64,000 bases of DNA from Trichobilharzia regenti (taxonomy: Eukaryota > Platyhelminthes > Trematoda > Strigeidida > Schistosomatidae). Of the stretch, positions 1 to 11,099 are shown one piece after another (positions within the stretch are counted from its first letter, which is position 1; each line of letters begins with the position of its first letter). The notes below the pieces were generated by a model, which was not told the origin of the DNA, did not search any database, and saw only the letters and a program-made list of their open reading frames with translations. The position numbers and the translations under genes are program-made. The stretch spans positions 21,071,379 to 21,135,378 of the forward strand of contig OX235263.1 of the NCBI GenBank assembly GCA_944472135.2, read 5' to 3'.

Positions 1-347
1 TCTTTATTCGCCTGTAAAACAGACTTATTTATCTGTGTATTCTATCCTCTCCGTTTTATATGTGACCACTAATTTCCCTATCCCACACACTGTGTGAAAT
101 TTTATTTTGAATTCATACTAATTTTTATTCAAACACACAGAGAGAAAGTAGAGATTAATACAAGACATGTTATAGTCTCTCTCTTGTCTGTAATTTGTCT
201 ATATTGTTTCTGTTATACACACAAAGTTAATAAATGACATCTAAGTGACAGATAGTTCTTTTGATATTCATCCATTTGTTTGTTTTTTGTTAACAGATGT
301 TTTAACGCATCAGCATCATTTCCTGTCGCTTTGATGAATCACTCATA
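1..347. other. No gene seen
   Basis: AT-rich sequence with short simple runs. I see no convincing reading frame, tRNA or repeat family member. Confidence 0.5.
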
Positions 348-400
348 TTACTACTACTACTACTACTACTACTACTATTACTACTACTACGACGACGACG
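348..400. repeat. (TAC)n/(GAC)n microsatellite
   Basis: About 15 TAC-type triplets followed by four GAC-type triplets. An apparent reading frame through it is a tyrosine run followed by aspartates, which is a product of the triplet repeat and not a gene. Confidence 0.95.
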
Positions 401-771
401 CTTTCACACATATTCAGGTGTCTGTGTATGTATGTATGTGCGTGGATGAATGGATAGGTGTTGTAAAAGGCTTGTTTGTACACAAAGACTATCAATTATT
501 ATGGACAGATACGCGCATATGTGTAAAAATATGACAAACAAACTTAGTAATTATAAGTTTTAATCATATTTTTGTTAGATTTCGTTTTATTCTCCTCATC
601 ACTAAAAGATTGTTTACTTAGTAGGGGGAAAGTGTGACAAAGGCGTATACTGTACTGTAGGTGAGAAATTCAATCTTATATGTGAATTTTAATAATCCAC
701 ATTCTCACTTTTTTTAGGGGATACAGACTACACTATTGTATCCAAATGCTGGTTTGCAGGGAGTTGATTAA

Positions 772-1030
772 TTTCAGAATTTCATCATGAACTGACATCG
801 GTTAGAGAAGCAGTGGAAAATCAGCCAGGTAGTACTGGGAAGTTGTTTCGTCCTAGTTTAGAACTCTTCAGAAGTAGACACGCACCACCAGAGTTCAAAA
901 CAAAGACTTTCTGGCTATAAGATGGGCTTGTAGGCCATTAAGCCATTAGGACAAAACATTTGTCCACTACTCCTAGTTGGTTTTCTGATTATTCTCTAAT
1001 CTATGTGGGTTCATGATGAAATCCTGAATA
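772..1030. mobile_element. SINE-A (tRNA-derived), inverted pair, degenerate
   Basis: Positions 772-945 carry, in reverse, the family 3' end (TTTCATCATGA..CTGACAT..TTAGAGAA) and then the TGTTTCGTCCTAGTTT core and the degenerate tRNA-like head. At 950-1030 a second 3' end lies in the opposite orientation (TTCATGATGAAATCCTG). The same inverted arrangement recurs for this family elsewhere in the window. Confidence 0.75.
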
Positions 1031-1052
1031 CCCTCTGATCTCATTTTAATCT

Positions 1053-1420
1053 GTAAGGGGAATTCTTTTTAGTATACGATTGGTGGATGGTGGCTAGCAG
1101 TGGAATCCAGGATGAGCATTTCGCCCTATTTGGGACTCGTAAGCTGGATGTACCTGCATTTTTCCGTGAGTGATGATGTTCCAACTGAGGCTCGAACCCA
1201 GTGCCCATAGTTTCAAACGCCAAAGCGTTATCCACTAGACCACTTGGGCCACTGGATTCCACTGCTAGCCACCATCCACCAGTCGTATACTAATTAAATA
1301 CCCAGACATCGTCGAAGCATCTGCACAAGAAGCCGACACGTCGACCTGAGACCGAGCACTTCGGTCCAATCAATCGACGGGAAAATCAAAAATTCAATTC
1401 AGTAAGGGAATTCTTTTTAT
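1053..1420 (-). mobile_element. Small element with tRNA-like promoter, 41-bp inverted repeats and target duplication
   Basis: On the minus strand an A-box-like TGGTCTAGTGG and a B-box-like GGTTCGAGCC have tRNA spacing, indicating an RNA polymerase III type promoter. The core lies between inverted repeats at 1070-1110 and 1252-1292, which match at 40 of 41 positions by eye. A direct repeat of about 18 bp (GTAAGGG, then AATTCTTTTTA) at 1053-1071 and 1402-1420 looks like a target-site duplication bounding an insertion of about 330 bp. The direct repeat suggests LINE-driven insertion, while long inverted repeats are unusual for a SINE. Confidence 0.65.
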
Positions 1421-1489
1421 TGACTGTCGATATTCAAATTAATTATTTAACAATTTGAGAGGCAACAGTTTTGAAGCAACCAATGTTCA

Positions 1490-2012
1490 TAAACTGCAGT
1501 TCCTCGGTGACAACACCAGCGAAATAATAACACAGCGAGCGCCTGAATAATGCAATTAAAAGAGCTTATTATGCGGCAGAAGTACGTTGTCTATTCACAA
1601 CCACTCCTATTCTACGTTCGAGAAATAAGGATAAACTGCCTAAATTCGCCTCCTCTATGTGTATCTACCAGTTTGACTGCAGCTGCGGAGCCAGCCACAT
1701 TGCGCGTAAAATTAAGTAGGTTCATCATCGTATTTCCAAACATCATTCAGCATGGTTAAGCAGCAAGGGACAAACAAGATCTATTCGTAGCTAGCTCTAT
1801 TTTAGCACACCTTGTAGACAGTGAGCATAAGGTTGACGTTAATACTGCATTTAAAATTATTTATCGCATTACTACTAATCTTAATTTTGCTCTACGAGTT
1901 CGTTTTCTACAGACAGCTGAAGCAATCGGAATCCACATGAAGGAGCCATACCTGTGTGTTTAGAAGAAATTGGTGTACAGCCACTTTCCTTACCTTGGCC
2001 ATCGTTACATGA
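1490..2012 (+). pseudogene. Penelope-like element fragment, GIY-YIG region
   Basis: Conceptual translation gives the PLE linker MCIYQFDCSCGASHIAR, a degenerate version of the CxYxxxCxCGAxYIGR motif that begins the GIY-YIG endonuclease. Downstream are remnants of the HxxAWL, FLQTAEAI and C-terminal LSLPWP blocks. Several stops and frame changes break it and no reverse transcriptase core is present. It is a 5'-truncated dead copy; family members end at the LPW motif a few residues before the stop. Confidence 0.85.
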
Positions 2013-2739
2013 ATGTGTAAAGCGGACTACTTATACCCACTTCCATTAAACCTTTAAAAATTTTAAAAATTATAATTGTCCAAATTATTTTTTCTGACCA
2101 CTTCATCTTTAATTACGTGTTATCTTTGTAGAATTAATTTATTCTAACCATTTCTACCTTTTAAATCTGTATTGATTTTCTTCGTTAATTATCACCCGTC
2201 GCATTGACATTTTGACAGTGACTAATTATTGTTAACAAACATATCAGTGCCACTCGATGATTGGTAAACTGTTGTGTATTGTGATAAAAATGCTATAGGT
2301 GTATATTAGAGTAGAGCCAGAGATGAGGATCTAATTGAAAAGTAAATATTTATTCGCTCAATCTTTCTGTTTTCTAAAGTTCTGGGTGTCATCATCAGCC
2401 AGTAATGTTTCAGTAGGTTTATCAACGCTTCATGTTGCCTGTCCGTTGTAAAAAACCACTTAATTCTTGATAACTGAACAAGTCTTACCAGCATAAATTT
2501 GAATACAGTCCACAGAATGACTACTTGATGTCACCAAGAAACTTAACTTGAGGCTTTCCAACATCACTCAGACAAATATAGTTGAAGGATAGGATGTAAT
2601 AGGGAAGACGGGACCTGTGAATTTAGTAAACCATTTTAAGTCACTGAAATATACACTATATAATTAATCAAAATATTTATTTGAACTGTAGTTAAATGGA
2701 CAGGAGATTTCTTAATTCTAAAGTAGTCTTGATTTTGAT
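2013..2739. other. No gene seen
   Basis: AT-rich sequence downstream of the PLE remnant, probably including its 3' untranslated part. Short frames only. Confidence 0.5.
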
Positions 2740-2809
2740 GCGTCGGTAGTTTAGTGATAGGATATTCACCAGCCACGCACATTTTCCTGGTTCAATTCCC
2801 AGCTGAGGC
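2740..2809 (+). tRNA. tRNA-Gly(GCC)-like sequence, probably pseudogene
   Basis: The first 20 bases (GCGTCGGTAGTTTAGTGATA) closely resemble eukaryotic tRNA-Gly. A CAGCCAC anticodon loop with GCC and a TTCAATTCCCAG T-arm follow at the right distances. The acceptor stem pairs with one mismatch and one wobble. The anticodon stem is mostly unpaired and no intron is seen. I read it as a decayed tRNA or the head of a tRNA-derived SINE. Confidence 0.5.
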
Positions 2810-3150
2810 TGTTTAAAATCATGCTTAGTTTATTAACCGGTGTTAAGCCTGGAGAAAAGAGGTGGATTTAATCATTTGTGATCATTGAAGCATAATTCAC
2901 TAAAATGTTTACATCGTATGAAGTTTTATTGTTTTGAAAAAATTTATTTTCTTTCAACAATTTTATGTCTACAATGAATAAAAACATTTGCCGAACTGTG
3001 AACTTTTGATATTCCTGTTCCTGCTGATAGGTATATTTATCTGGCGTATGATACACTTCAATACAGTGTTAACATAAACAGTTCTTAACATTTCGGATGC
3101 TAAGAATAACATGCTGATAGCTTTGTAATAAGAATTTATTGTCACTAAAG
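2810..3150. other. No gene seen
   Basis: AT-rich, with short frames that show no recognisable motif. Confidence 0.5.
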
Positions 3151-3240
3151 TCGTGCGTTGATGGCACAGCGGTTGGGACTCTTGCCGACCATGTATATGG
3201 TTCGGGGTTCAATCCCCGGTCACAGACGCACTCCTTTACC
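3151..3240 (+). mobile_element. SINE-B head (tRNA-derived)
   Basis: TGGCACAGCGG (A box) and GGTTCAATCCCC (B box) have tRNA spacing, followed by the family sequence CAGACGCACTCCTTTACCTC. The LINE-derived tail seen in complete copies is not attached; a CR1 coding fragment follows directly. Confidence 0.75.
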
Positions 3241-3249
3241 TCGCTAAGC

Positions 3250-4174
3250 CAGAAATAATGCTGACCTACAGCAACTAGTTAGCTCACATGGCCCCACTAT
3301 CATTGACGGCATAGAGGTTGAAAATACATCTAATGTCAAGTACCTTGAGCTGAGTTTTTCCACCGATCTTTCCTGGTCCTCCCACATCTTGCTAGTTACC
3401 ACAAAGATGTTTTGCTTAACGTTCTACATTGGGAAATTTAGACAGCCTGGCATAAAGCAGTCTTTGCTTTCTCGGTTTGTAAATTCTTGCATTCTACCCA
3501 TCCTTCTTTACTGCTCCCCATTAATCTTTCCTGGACTACTTAAGAAAGACTTTGCTTTGTTGAGAAGGGCACTAAAAGCCGTTAGTAGGGCAAGTGGGAT
3601 ATTGTTAAAGTAACCAACTGGTCAACACCATTGTGGATAGACATATAATGTCATGTAAGAAACTAGCGAATACAATATTGTCGGACCCCGAGCATCCTAT
3701 CTATACGCAGCTGTCGCCTTGCATTTCATCTGGTAGAAATAGAAGCAGCTATAGGAAGGAGGCTATATGCTAGGACTACCAAATACAAAAACTCCACAAT
3801 ACCATATCTGACACAGCTGTTATGTGATGAGAAATCCGTTAGGTGTGACACGATCAACTCACTGCGGCACTCTAACAAATAGTCCCATTAGTTTTTGTTT
3901 TCCTTTCCTCGTTACTATTACACTGTTGTTCTTATCTTCTATTTTACACCAATTTTATACTTCATATCCTGTGGTACACTGTTTAAAATGTAAACGCTAC
4001 GCTGTTTCGTTTTCTTTTTATTTATCTTCTTTTTTTGGGTGTTACTTCTTGATTTTAAAATCTTATAAAATTTATGAGGTAATTAGATGCAATATATTGT
4101 AATGCACGCTGAAAATTCCATACCTGTACTACAAATACTGTTTGGAATAAAGCTGTTATTATTATTATTATTAA
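3250..4174 (+). pseudogene. SR1/CR1-like non-LTR retrotransposon, 3' end
   Basis: The frame at 3389-3613 encodes the region after the reverse transcriptase active site: FYIGKFRQPGIKQSLLSRFV, then the NSCILPILLYCSPL block and FPGLLKKDFALLRRALKAVS. It is homologous to the minus-strand copy at 60336-61560. Reading begins in degraded sequence near 3250 and breaks at 3613. The 3' end (4109-4174) has CTGAAAATTCCATACC, then GGAATAAAGCTG and a short (TTA)n tail. It is a 5'-truncated dead insertion. Confidence 0.85.
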
Positions 4175-4440
4175 AGAGGAAAGGTTGCACATGAGGCTAG
4201 CAACTCAATCCTGTAAAAATAAACACTGCTACAGAAACGTGAAATCTCTACTTTGAAGCCCTATGTTCCACTGGGAACGTGAAGGAAAAAAAAATGTCAC
4301 TAAAGTATGTGTACTTTTTATTAAAATAGAATAAATGCTTATTACAAAAGTATATTATTACTGTCTTCGTTGAAGATCATCCTGTTTGTGCTTAACTTGG
4401 GATGCAACAAAATGAAATGTCGTTTGAACCACCTTATTAG
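4175..4440. other. Unassigned, RTE-tail-like
   Basis: Contains a CCCTATGTTCCACTGGGAAC segment that recurs in related form at the 3' ends of the RTE copies in this window and inverted near 5745. No gene seen. Confidence 0.4.
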
Positions 4441-5400
4441 GTTTTCATTATTATTATTATTATTCTTTTGGGTTCTTTCTTCATTTTGTCCTATTTTCTA
4501 CTGTCCTCTTCAGATATGTCGACGATTGCCCAGAGTTTTTCATCTCCTCCATGTCACCCTTCCTTGTGACAATCTAATCATTGCTCCTCACTGGGATTCA
4601 ACTCGAGCAATGCCTACCTGCCTGCACTGAGCACGATTTCATTCGACTGCCTCCTCAACGTTTGCCCGATCCGTCGCTATTTCCTCCTACATATTTGCTG
4701 AGTGATCGACTCTTGCTTTTTGGTTTGTCCCCGGCTATAGTTTCTTGTTACTAATTCTTCCTCGATATATGGCCATTTTATCTTCAGAATGAAACCAGAA
4801 AAGTGGGCAGCTGGTTAAAGAAAGTCTGCAGTAGTATCTTGGAAATGCTCCTCATGACGCCGGCACCAATTTTTTGACCCACATAGAAGAACTGACTGAC
4901 TTAACATTTGTGCTGAAAATTTGAATCTTGTTCATCATCCTACAAAGTGCAGAAGATGCTCAAACTTGTTTCACTTTGATGAAGGGGTATCTTGCATTTT
5001 TGTCGATTCTGACTGGCTTTGATATCTTTATCAGTTGAAACGATGCTTTCTAAATAAGTGAAGGAAGTAATCTCTGTTAAATCTGTTCCGTTGATAGTGA
5101 CTGGTGCTGGTTGTTTTTGTTGCTGTTGCTGTTCGTTGGTTAATCTTCATCACCTCCTTCCGTATTCTCTTTGTTCATCTGGAGTCCTTTCTTCACTGCC
5201 TGTCAGCTTCTTCAGCTAGTTTGTTGGGTTTTCGCCTGTAAGTCTTCGAGTTTGTGTTACACTAAACAGTAATCATCCACAGGTGAAATTCGGATCCGTT
5301 AGATAAAGTCTTCTTAACAGTCCAACGTGTTTCTGAATTTTCACTCCCTGTGCACAGTCTTCCGCATAATCCAGTCCACCAGAATTAAGAGTATCATAAT
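4440..5400 (-). pseudogene. SR2/RTE-like retrotransposon, 3' fragment
   Basis: On the minus strand this aligns with the copies at 18326-19440 and 20112-21835. It has the EVMKI motif followed by a CAA/CAG-rich stretch and then degraded versions of the IRIFNxNVKS and LLYGxETW region. An (ATT)n tract at its left end is the likely 3' tail. Heavily mutated, with no usable frame. Confidence 0.75.
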
Positions 5401-5439
5401 GGGTGATAACAGTCAATCTGGCGCTCAAACTAATCAGCG

Positions 5440-5655
5440 ATTAAAAAAACATGTTAATATACATCAAATTTAACGACTAATAAAAAGTAAATCACCACAC
5501 ATGACAAGAAAGTTCAAATTCCAAGTCAATAAAAAATGATCAATACAGATGTAAGTCGACTACCAGTCACGAAGATTGCTAGCATAGAAGGATGACGAAA
5601 GCTCTGGAACTAAACCAAACAGCTCAGAGAACACAACTAATTATGGATTTCCATT
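5440..5655 (+). repeat. PLE terminal (pseudo-LTR-like) segment
   Basis: Shares GATCAATACA, ATGACGAAAGCTC and AACCAAACAGCTCAGAGAAC-type blocks, in the same order, with the inverted flanks of the PLE at 12960-13985 and the segment at 21860-22070. Penelope elements carry such terminal repeats. No coding part is attached. Confidence 0.55.
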
Positions 5656-6234
5656 TATCTTTTCCACAAACTCTTCAAAATAACTTCCGTAGTATATCAC
5701 TGTGACTGTGTTTTTTATTTATTTTTTTATTTCCTTCTCGTTTTTCCCAGTGGAACATAGAGATTCAAGCTGGAGGTTTGAAGTTTCTGTAGCAGTGTTT
5801 ATTTTCACACGATTGGGTTGCTAGCCTGCCTCATGCCCAGCCTTCCCTCTTTACCAATCTTATTACTGGGTAAGTGAGGTAAAGGAGTGCGTCTGTGGCC
5901 GATGATCGAACTCCGGACCATGTGAATGGTCGGCGAGCATGCATGTGACTGTGAAACAGTTTTACTGTTTTGTCTGTCTGTTTAACAGCGGACATTAGAT
6001 TACGAAATAATAACGGGGAGTCGATGACTATTATTCATTTCTTGAGTTTTGAGTAGAGCACAGGGCGTCATCCTAACATTTTCATCCCTTCCAGCTGGGT
6101 TCCAAGGCTACTCAGAAGTTTTCATCTCTTCCTAACCTGACTTCTGTGGATACGTACTCAAATTATCGCTTCCCATTTCGGCTCCACTGAAAACTCTGTC
6201 TGCAGTATGATTTCATTCTGTTTCTTCAGCACAT
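5656..6234. other. Degenerate repeats, no gene
   Basis: Contains a reverse SINE-B head (about 5860-5945, with reversed B and A boxes and the GGAGTGCGTCTG block). The rest has an RTE-tail-like piece near 5745 and unassigned sequence. Confidence 0.55.
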
Positions 6235-7225
6235 ATCCAATGCAATTCTGTTTGATTCTACAGAACAAACAAGGTTAAAATTTTCAATCAGTCAGACAAA
6301 CTTCTATACCAGGTATGTCGGTGACACTTTCGTTATTTGTAATTCTTTCAGTGATGCATCTCAAGTATCAAAAGTTTTGAACGGCGCCCTAATATTAAGT
6401 TTACAATGGATTATGAAAAAGAGAAGAAGTTCTATTTTTTTGACTTGGGTATCCAACGAGATAAAGACGGCAAAATCATAAGGTATATACACAGAAAAGA
6501 GACCTGGAGGGCGGTTTATCTTAACTTCAAAACCTTCTGCCCTATAAGTCACAAAAAGGTATTGGTGAGAACATTATTTGATCGTGTGAGGAAACTGTGT
6601 TCAAAAGAAAAGATTGAGGAAGAGCTATCCATTGTGGAGAAATGCCCACGCGACAACGGTTACCCACAAAAGTTCATCGAAAAGTATGGGAGATGTCATC
6701 TTGAAACAGTGAAATGCAGCACAGTAGATAAAAAACCTATCTTTCTGCAGCTTGCATTCAAAAGTGATGATACTGCTAGTAGAATAAGATGTAGACTGAA
6801 CGCTACCCTGAAAAGAACATATCCAGCCGCCAAGCTTGTATTTGTTTATCAAACATATAGTTGTTTGAGACAATCAAGAGTGGACAAATATCCACCTCAT
6901 GTTACCTCCAACTGTGTCTACCAATTTACATGTACATGCCAAAGCACATACATTGGAAGAACAGAGAGAAGGGTTAGTGTCCGCATCTATGAATACATAC
7001 CAAAGAACCTGAGACTGAAAGGTCCGCAAGCATTAAACAGTGCGATTGGTCGTCATCTATTGGACACTGGTCATATTGTAGACGACCTGAAGTCGTTCAA
7101 AATAATCAACAAGCGAAAGAAACCTAGCTTGCTACGCTTTGCTGAAGCAATTGCCATCAAACGACTTAAACCAAATCTATGTACGCAGAAAGAGACAGTG
7201 GTGAATCTTGCACTGCCCTGGTGAT
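6235..7225 (+). pseudogene. Penelope-like element, RT end plus GIY-YIG endonuclease
   Basis: The upstream frame (about 6300-6400) reads RYVGDTFVICNSFSDASQ, the PLE motif RYVDDT with the first catalytic aspartate changed to glycine. A frameshift near 6395 leads into the 272-residue frame at 6406-7224. Its order is: RT thumb (FFDLGIQRD, YIHRKETW, RVRKLCSKEKIEEELSIVEK), linker (CVYQFTCTCQSTYIGRTERR), then the GIY-YIG domain with the conserved DTGHIVDD, RFAEAIAI and terminal LALPW. The N-terminal RT is missing. The YVGD change and the frameshift mark it as dead, although the endonuclease half is open. Confidence 0.9.
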
Positions 7226-7689
7226 AACAAAAAAATATATACAACTTTCATGAGTCACCTTTTTCATGTTTCGGAAAACTCTACTCTCTCATCTAAACAT
7301 GACTCACCCTACCTTGTTTCTTTTCTTTCATTTTTTCTATTGACTATTAGATAAGACGTTTTCTTTAGTTACGCAATCTACTTTTTTGTTATGCTCTTCT
7401 AGCTAAACCTTGTTTGTATACACACATATAAACTGATTTGTTGGGCAGTAGATTCTTGGATGGCTTGCTGCTTGCTGGATTTACTTATTGTTTATGTTTT
7501 CTGGTCATCTAATGTTCATCAATGGTAAAAGGTAGTCATTGATTAAAGTCTTCAAATCGATGGAAATGCTTTTGGTAAACTGCACTACAATTTTTTAGAA
7601 TATATGTTGAAAATTCGACTTTTTTCTTGTGTAGAGTGGATTAAATTTCCGAAACAATTTCAGTGTAATAACTGCTTGTCTTATAACCC
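7226..7689. other. No gene seen
   Basis: AT-rich sequence after the PLE stop, probably its 3' untranslated part at first. Confidence 0.5.
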
Positions 7690-7925
7690 GGTCGTCGCTG
7701 GCCTTGACACCGTTATTCTTATCTCCCTGTATTTTAAACATTACTGTCTAAGTTAGTGAAAGCAACAACCTCCTTCATATTCCTCCCATTGGTGGTGATC
7801 GGCATTTGTTATTAGTTGGTCTGGTACCTTCTTCATGTCCATCTTCTCTGTGTTTACCTGAATTCCTGTCTTCGTTTCCTTCTCTGCCAACCGACCAAGG
7901 CACTCTACTCGAACTCATGCAACCA
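7690..7925 (-). pseudogene. SR2/RTE-like fragment
   Basis: Reverse-strand blocks match the copy at 20720-20930: GTTTACCTGAATTCCTGTC corresponds to its GTTCACCTGGAGTCCTGTC, and the CTCCCATTGGTGGTGAT block is shared. A short internal piece without a frame. Confidence 0.65.
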
Positions 7926-7959
7926 GCCAGGTGAAAGCCTACTGACAGTTGTCATTTGA

Positions 7960-9020
7960 AGTGGTGACAACCACCGGCTTTTAACAGGGATGCCCACTTT
8001 TCCTATTTCTGTTTAATTTCTTCAAAGATGTACTAATGGACCTAACCCTAACTGACATGAGCCACTCAGGGAATAATCTCGTTGACTCAAGATATGCAGA
8101 TGATGTAGTCCTCCCTGTTATGTGAAGACGCTGACAAAATAGAGACGAGTCTTCTGAACACCTTGAGGAGCAGCAACCTTCGAATGTTTGGCATGTGATT
8201 CGCTCCTGTGAAATATAGTATGATGCTATATGACTGGACTATATTGACTCCCAGTTTAAAGATAGGCAGTGAAGTGTTTCGTGGAGCCTGCTGACTACTT
8301 CGCTTATTTGAGTATTTGCATCAACCAGCTCCAATGGTCTGATTGCTGATGAAATTTCAACAGGGATACAGAAGACTCATTTGGCACATTCCAACCTGTA
8401 TCATCTTTGGCGTAGACGTGATGTCTGGTCGGCTGTCGACCAAAGGGCGTGTATACTATTAAGCAGCAGTTTCGCTCCGTCGTACTTTATGGCTGTGATT
8501 GAGACATGGCCATTAAAAAAGGAAGGCATGGAAACGCCGGCTAGTTGTCTTTGATCACAGGTGCCTGCGTTCTATCTTCAGTGTTAAGTGATTCAATACG
8601 GTGAGTGATATTGAGGTAAGGCACCTGTCGAGTGCTAGGTAAAGAGGAGAAATCAGTAGACGAGGTTGTGAGGCAATTGCATTGATTGAGATGGTTAGAA
8701 CATGTGTTGTGCATGCATACCTAGCAGTCGGTCACCTTCTCCGATGGAAAGTGTTAGCTGACTGACATAGGATGCGTCAGGTTGGAAAAGAACTAGTGGT
8801 GGTGATCAAACCAAAACATGACTTGATCAGTCAGTGGAGTCCATAACAGTTAGTTTAAGCCGGCCAGTACCATAGGGAGGTGCAGACTTCCTGGTTACTG
8901 TTCTTGGGCTGGTAAGAACCAATGGAGGCCGGAGGCAAAGGGTGATATGGCTCAAAATCGTTCTCAGTGATGGTGCAGATGGATCCACTCTTTGTGATTT
9001 ATATTTACATAGAGGGGGAG
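7960..9020 (+). pseudogene. RTE-type retrotransposon, RT active site to C-terminus
   Basis: Conceptual translation gives CPLFLFLFNFF followed by LVDSRYADDVVL, which contains the YADD catalytic motif of a reverse transcriptase. Then come GLIADEISTGIQKTHLAHSN, LYHLWRRRDVWSV, WPLKKEG and a C-terminal GWKRTSGGDQTKT region. Many stops and frame changes. It belongs to a different lineage from the minus-strand SR2-like copies in the window, judging by the LWRRRD block. Confidence 0.85.
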
Positions 9021-9079
9021 AGTGATAACTCGACCTGGTGCTCATCGTTGCAAAGTTCTACATTCAAACCAGTCAGTCA

Positions 9080-9170
9080 GTCAGTCTGCCAACTTGTTGG
9101 TTTTCGCCCGTATATTTGTAAGTGTATGCAGTATAAAACATAAATCATCCACGAAGTTCATAATTATGCT
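9080..9170 (-). pseudogene. SR2/RTE-like fragment, short
   Basis: TTGTTGGTTTTCGCCCGTA and ACATAAATCATCCACGAAG match the block at 20925-20990. A small isolated piece beside the plus-strand RTE. Confidence 0.55.
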
Positions 9171-9309
9171 TGATATTAGTTCTACAAAAATAACACACGA
9201 ATTATGACATTAGATAAATAACTTGGTCATGTAAATAGCAGCATTGAGGTGAGACTCAGAATTTAAACTTAGCAAATGAAATTTGAGTTTCTATCCAGCA
9301 AACCATTTT

Positions 9310-9500
9310 AAAGTTTTGGTGGCACAGTGGTTAAGACTGTCGCCGATCATGCATATGGTCCGAGGTTGGATCCCCTGCCGACGCACACCTGGTATCTATG
9401 GTCGGCCTGCGAAATTTGGGCTACCGATATCCACGCTGAAAATTCTATACTTGTACCAAAAGTACAGTGTGGAATCGAGCTGTAATCAGAATAAAAAAAA
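9310..9500 (+). mobile_element. SINE-B, complete copy with LINE-like tail
   Basis: tRNA-like head with A box TGGCACAGTGG and a degenerate B box near 9360. The body is followed at 9436-9486 by CTGAAAATTCTATACTTGTA, then GTGGAATCGAGCTGTAAT and an A-rich tail. The 3' part resembles the CR1 3' end at 4109-4174, which suggests the SINE borrows CR1 machinery. Confidence 0.8.
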
Positions 9501-10221
9501 AAAGAATAGATGGTATGATGACTACAAAACGAAACTACGAAATATGAATATAAAGGATCTAAATCTGAGATTCTATCTGTAGTGAACAGAAAGGATTTCT
9601 AAATATTTACTTACTGACTACTCTCTCTCTATTCCTAAGTGAAAACAGAATTTTCTTATTCAGCTAATTAAATCGACATACTAAATGTGGGATTTTAAAG
9701 TTTGCTTGTAAAGTATAAAACACACAACACGCATAACTTACAGAAGCTGATTAATTGCTATTGAAAATACTAATTACTATGAACATTGAACATTTTTCCA
9801 ACTTCTGCTGTTATGCATGTTATAATTAACACGATTAGATATGATTGACATTAGGAATGAATATTAAATTTCATGTCATTATCTTGTCCTATGTAGGAAA
9901 GAAAGCCTAGTGTATATGTGTAATGCATTTACATGCATAAGTGTAATGACCGGAAAATAAAATGTACAAATTCAGTTTAAATTTAAAAGGTGAAACGTCT
10001 AGAACAAGCTGTTATAGAGATTGAAAATTTTTCTGAATGCAGAGTTTCTCGAGTGAAAACTAAGCAAAGTATTGTGATATGAACTTATTGTTGTCTAGTT
10101 CTGTTGGTCACTGTGGTATTAGTAGGAGAACTAGACAAAGGTGAATTATTTACTGATGCCATCCTGAATAGACGACTGCTTCTTTCTAATTCATTTAGAA
10201 TACTAATAATAAAAGACTTAC
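9501..10221. other. No gene seen
   Basis: AT-rich with no recognisable coding, RNA or repeat signature. Confidence 0.5.
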
Positions 10222-10982
10222 AGGATTTCATCATGAGCTGACATTAGTTAGAGAACCATTGGAAAACCTGGAAGAGCTGGCCAGCTGTTTCGTCCTAGTT
10301 TGGGAATCTTAAGCAGTACTCACCCACCGGGGTCTAACCGAGGATCTTCTGGTTCAAAGGCGAGCTCGTATACCATTAAGCCACTGTGACTCGATCCAAT
10401 GGCCAGGCCATGAATTCTAACTTCTGCCAGTTCATCATATAGCGCAACCGTTGCCAATGTCTTCGGCGAGTATTTGTCCTCACACCCAACCTGCTGCACC
10501 CTACTAGTGATGACTTTCCACTAGAACCCCAGGTAACCTAACTGAATTGGGCCAGTCGCCAGTGAGCATCTCATTGATATTCAAGTATTGGTTTGTAGTG
10601 ACTTGGTTGATAAGTTACAGGATTCCATCATGATCTGACATCAATTAGAGAACCACTGGAGATAGTTATCTGGAGTTCCAGTGGGAAGTCGTGACTTGTG
10701 GGGTGCAGCAGGTCGGGTGTGAGGGCAAATACTCGCCGAAGACATTGGCAACGGTTGCGCTATATGATGAACTGGCAGAAGTTAGAATTCATGGCCTGGC
10801 CATTGGATCGGGTCACAGTGGCTTAATGGTATACGAGCTCGCCTTTGAACCAGAAGATCCTCGGTTAGACCCCGGTGGGTGAGTACTGCTTAAGATTCCC
10901 AAACTAGGACGAAACAGCTGGCCAGCTCTTCCAGGTTTTCCAATGGTTCTCTAACTAATGTCAGCTCATGATGAAATCCTGT
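10222..10982. mobile_element. SINE-A palindrome, about 280-bp arms
   Basis: Arms at 10222-10500 (minus) and 10706-10982 (plus) are near-perfect reverse complements around a spacer of about 205 bp. The spacer holds a further reverse 3'-end copy at 10617-10662. Each arm runs from a tRNA-like head (AGTGGCTTAATGGTATACGA and a weak B box) to the family 3' end (CTCATGATGAAATCCTG), and the homology continues beyond the head into the centre. A reading frame at 10691-10882 is a by-product. Confidence 0.85.
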
Positions 10983-11099
10983 AACCAATCAAATTCCTAC
11001 AAACGAACACTTGAATAAAAGACTTATTTTGGACAATATATCAACACATCGTAAAGAATTTTAAGCTTATTTAAATTACCAAATATTTATTATTCATAT

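Noticed and set aside
280..534. 84-codon frame with a tyrosine run
   Set aside because: Translation of a TAC microsatellite.
10691..10882. 63-codon frame in the SINE-A palindrome
   Set aside because: SINE sequence with no protein motif; it arises from repeat composition.
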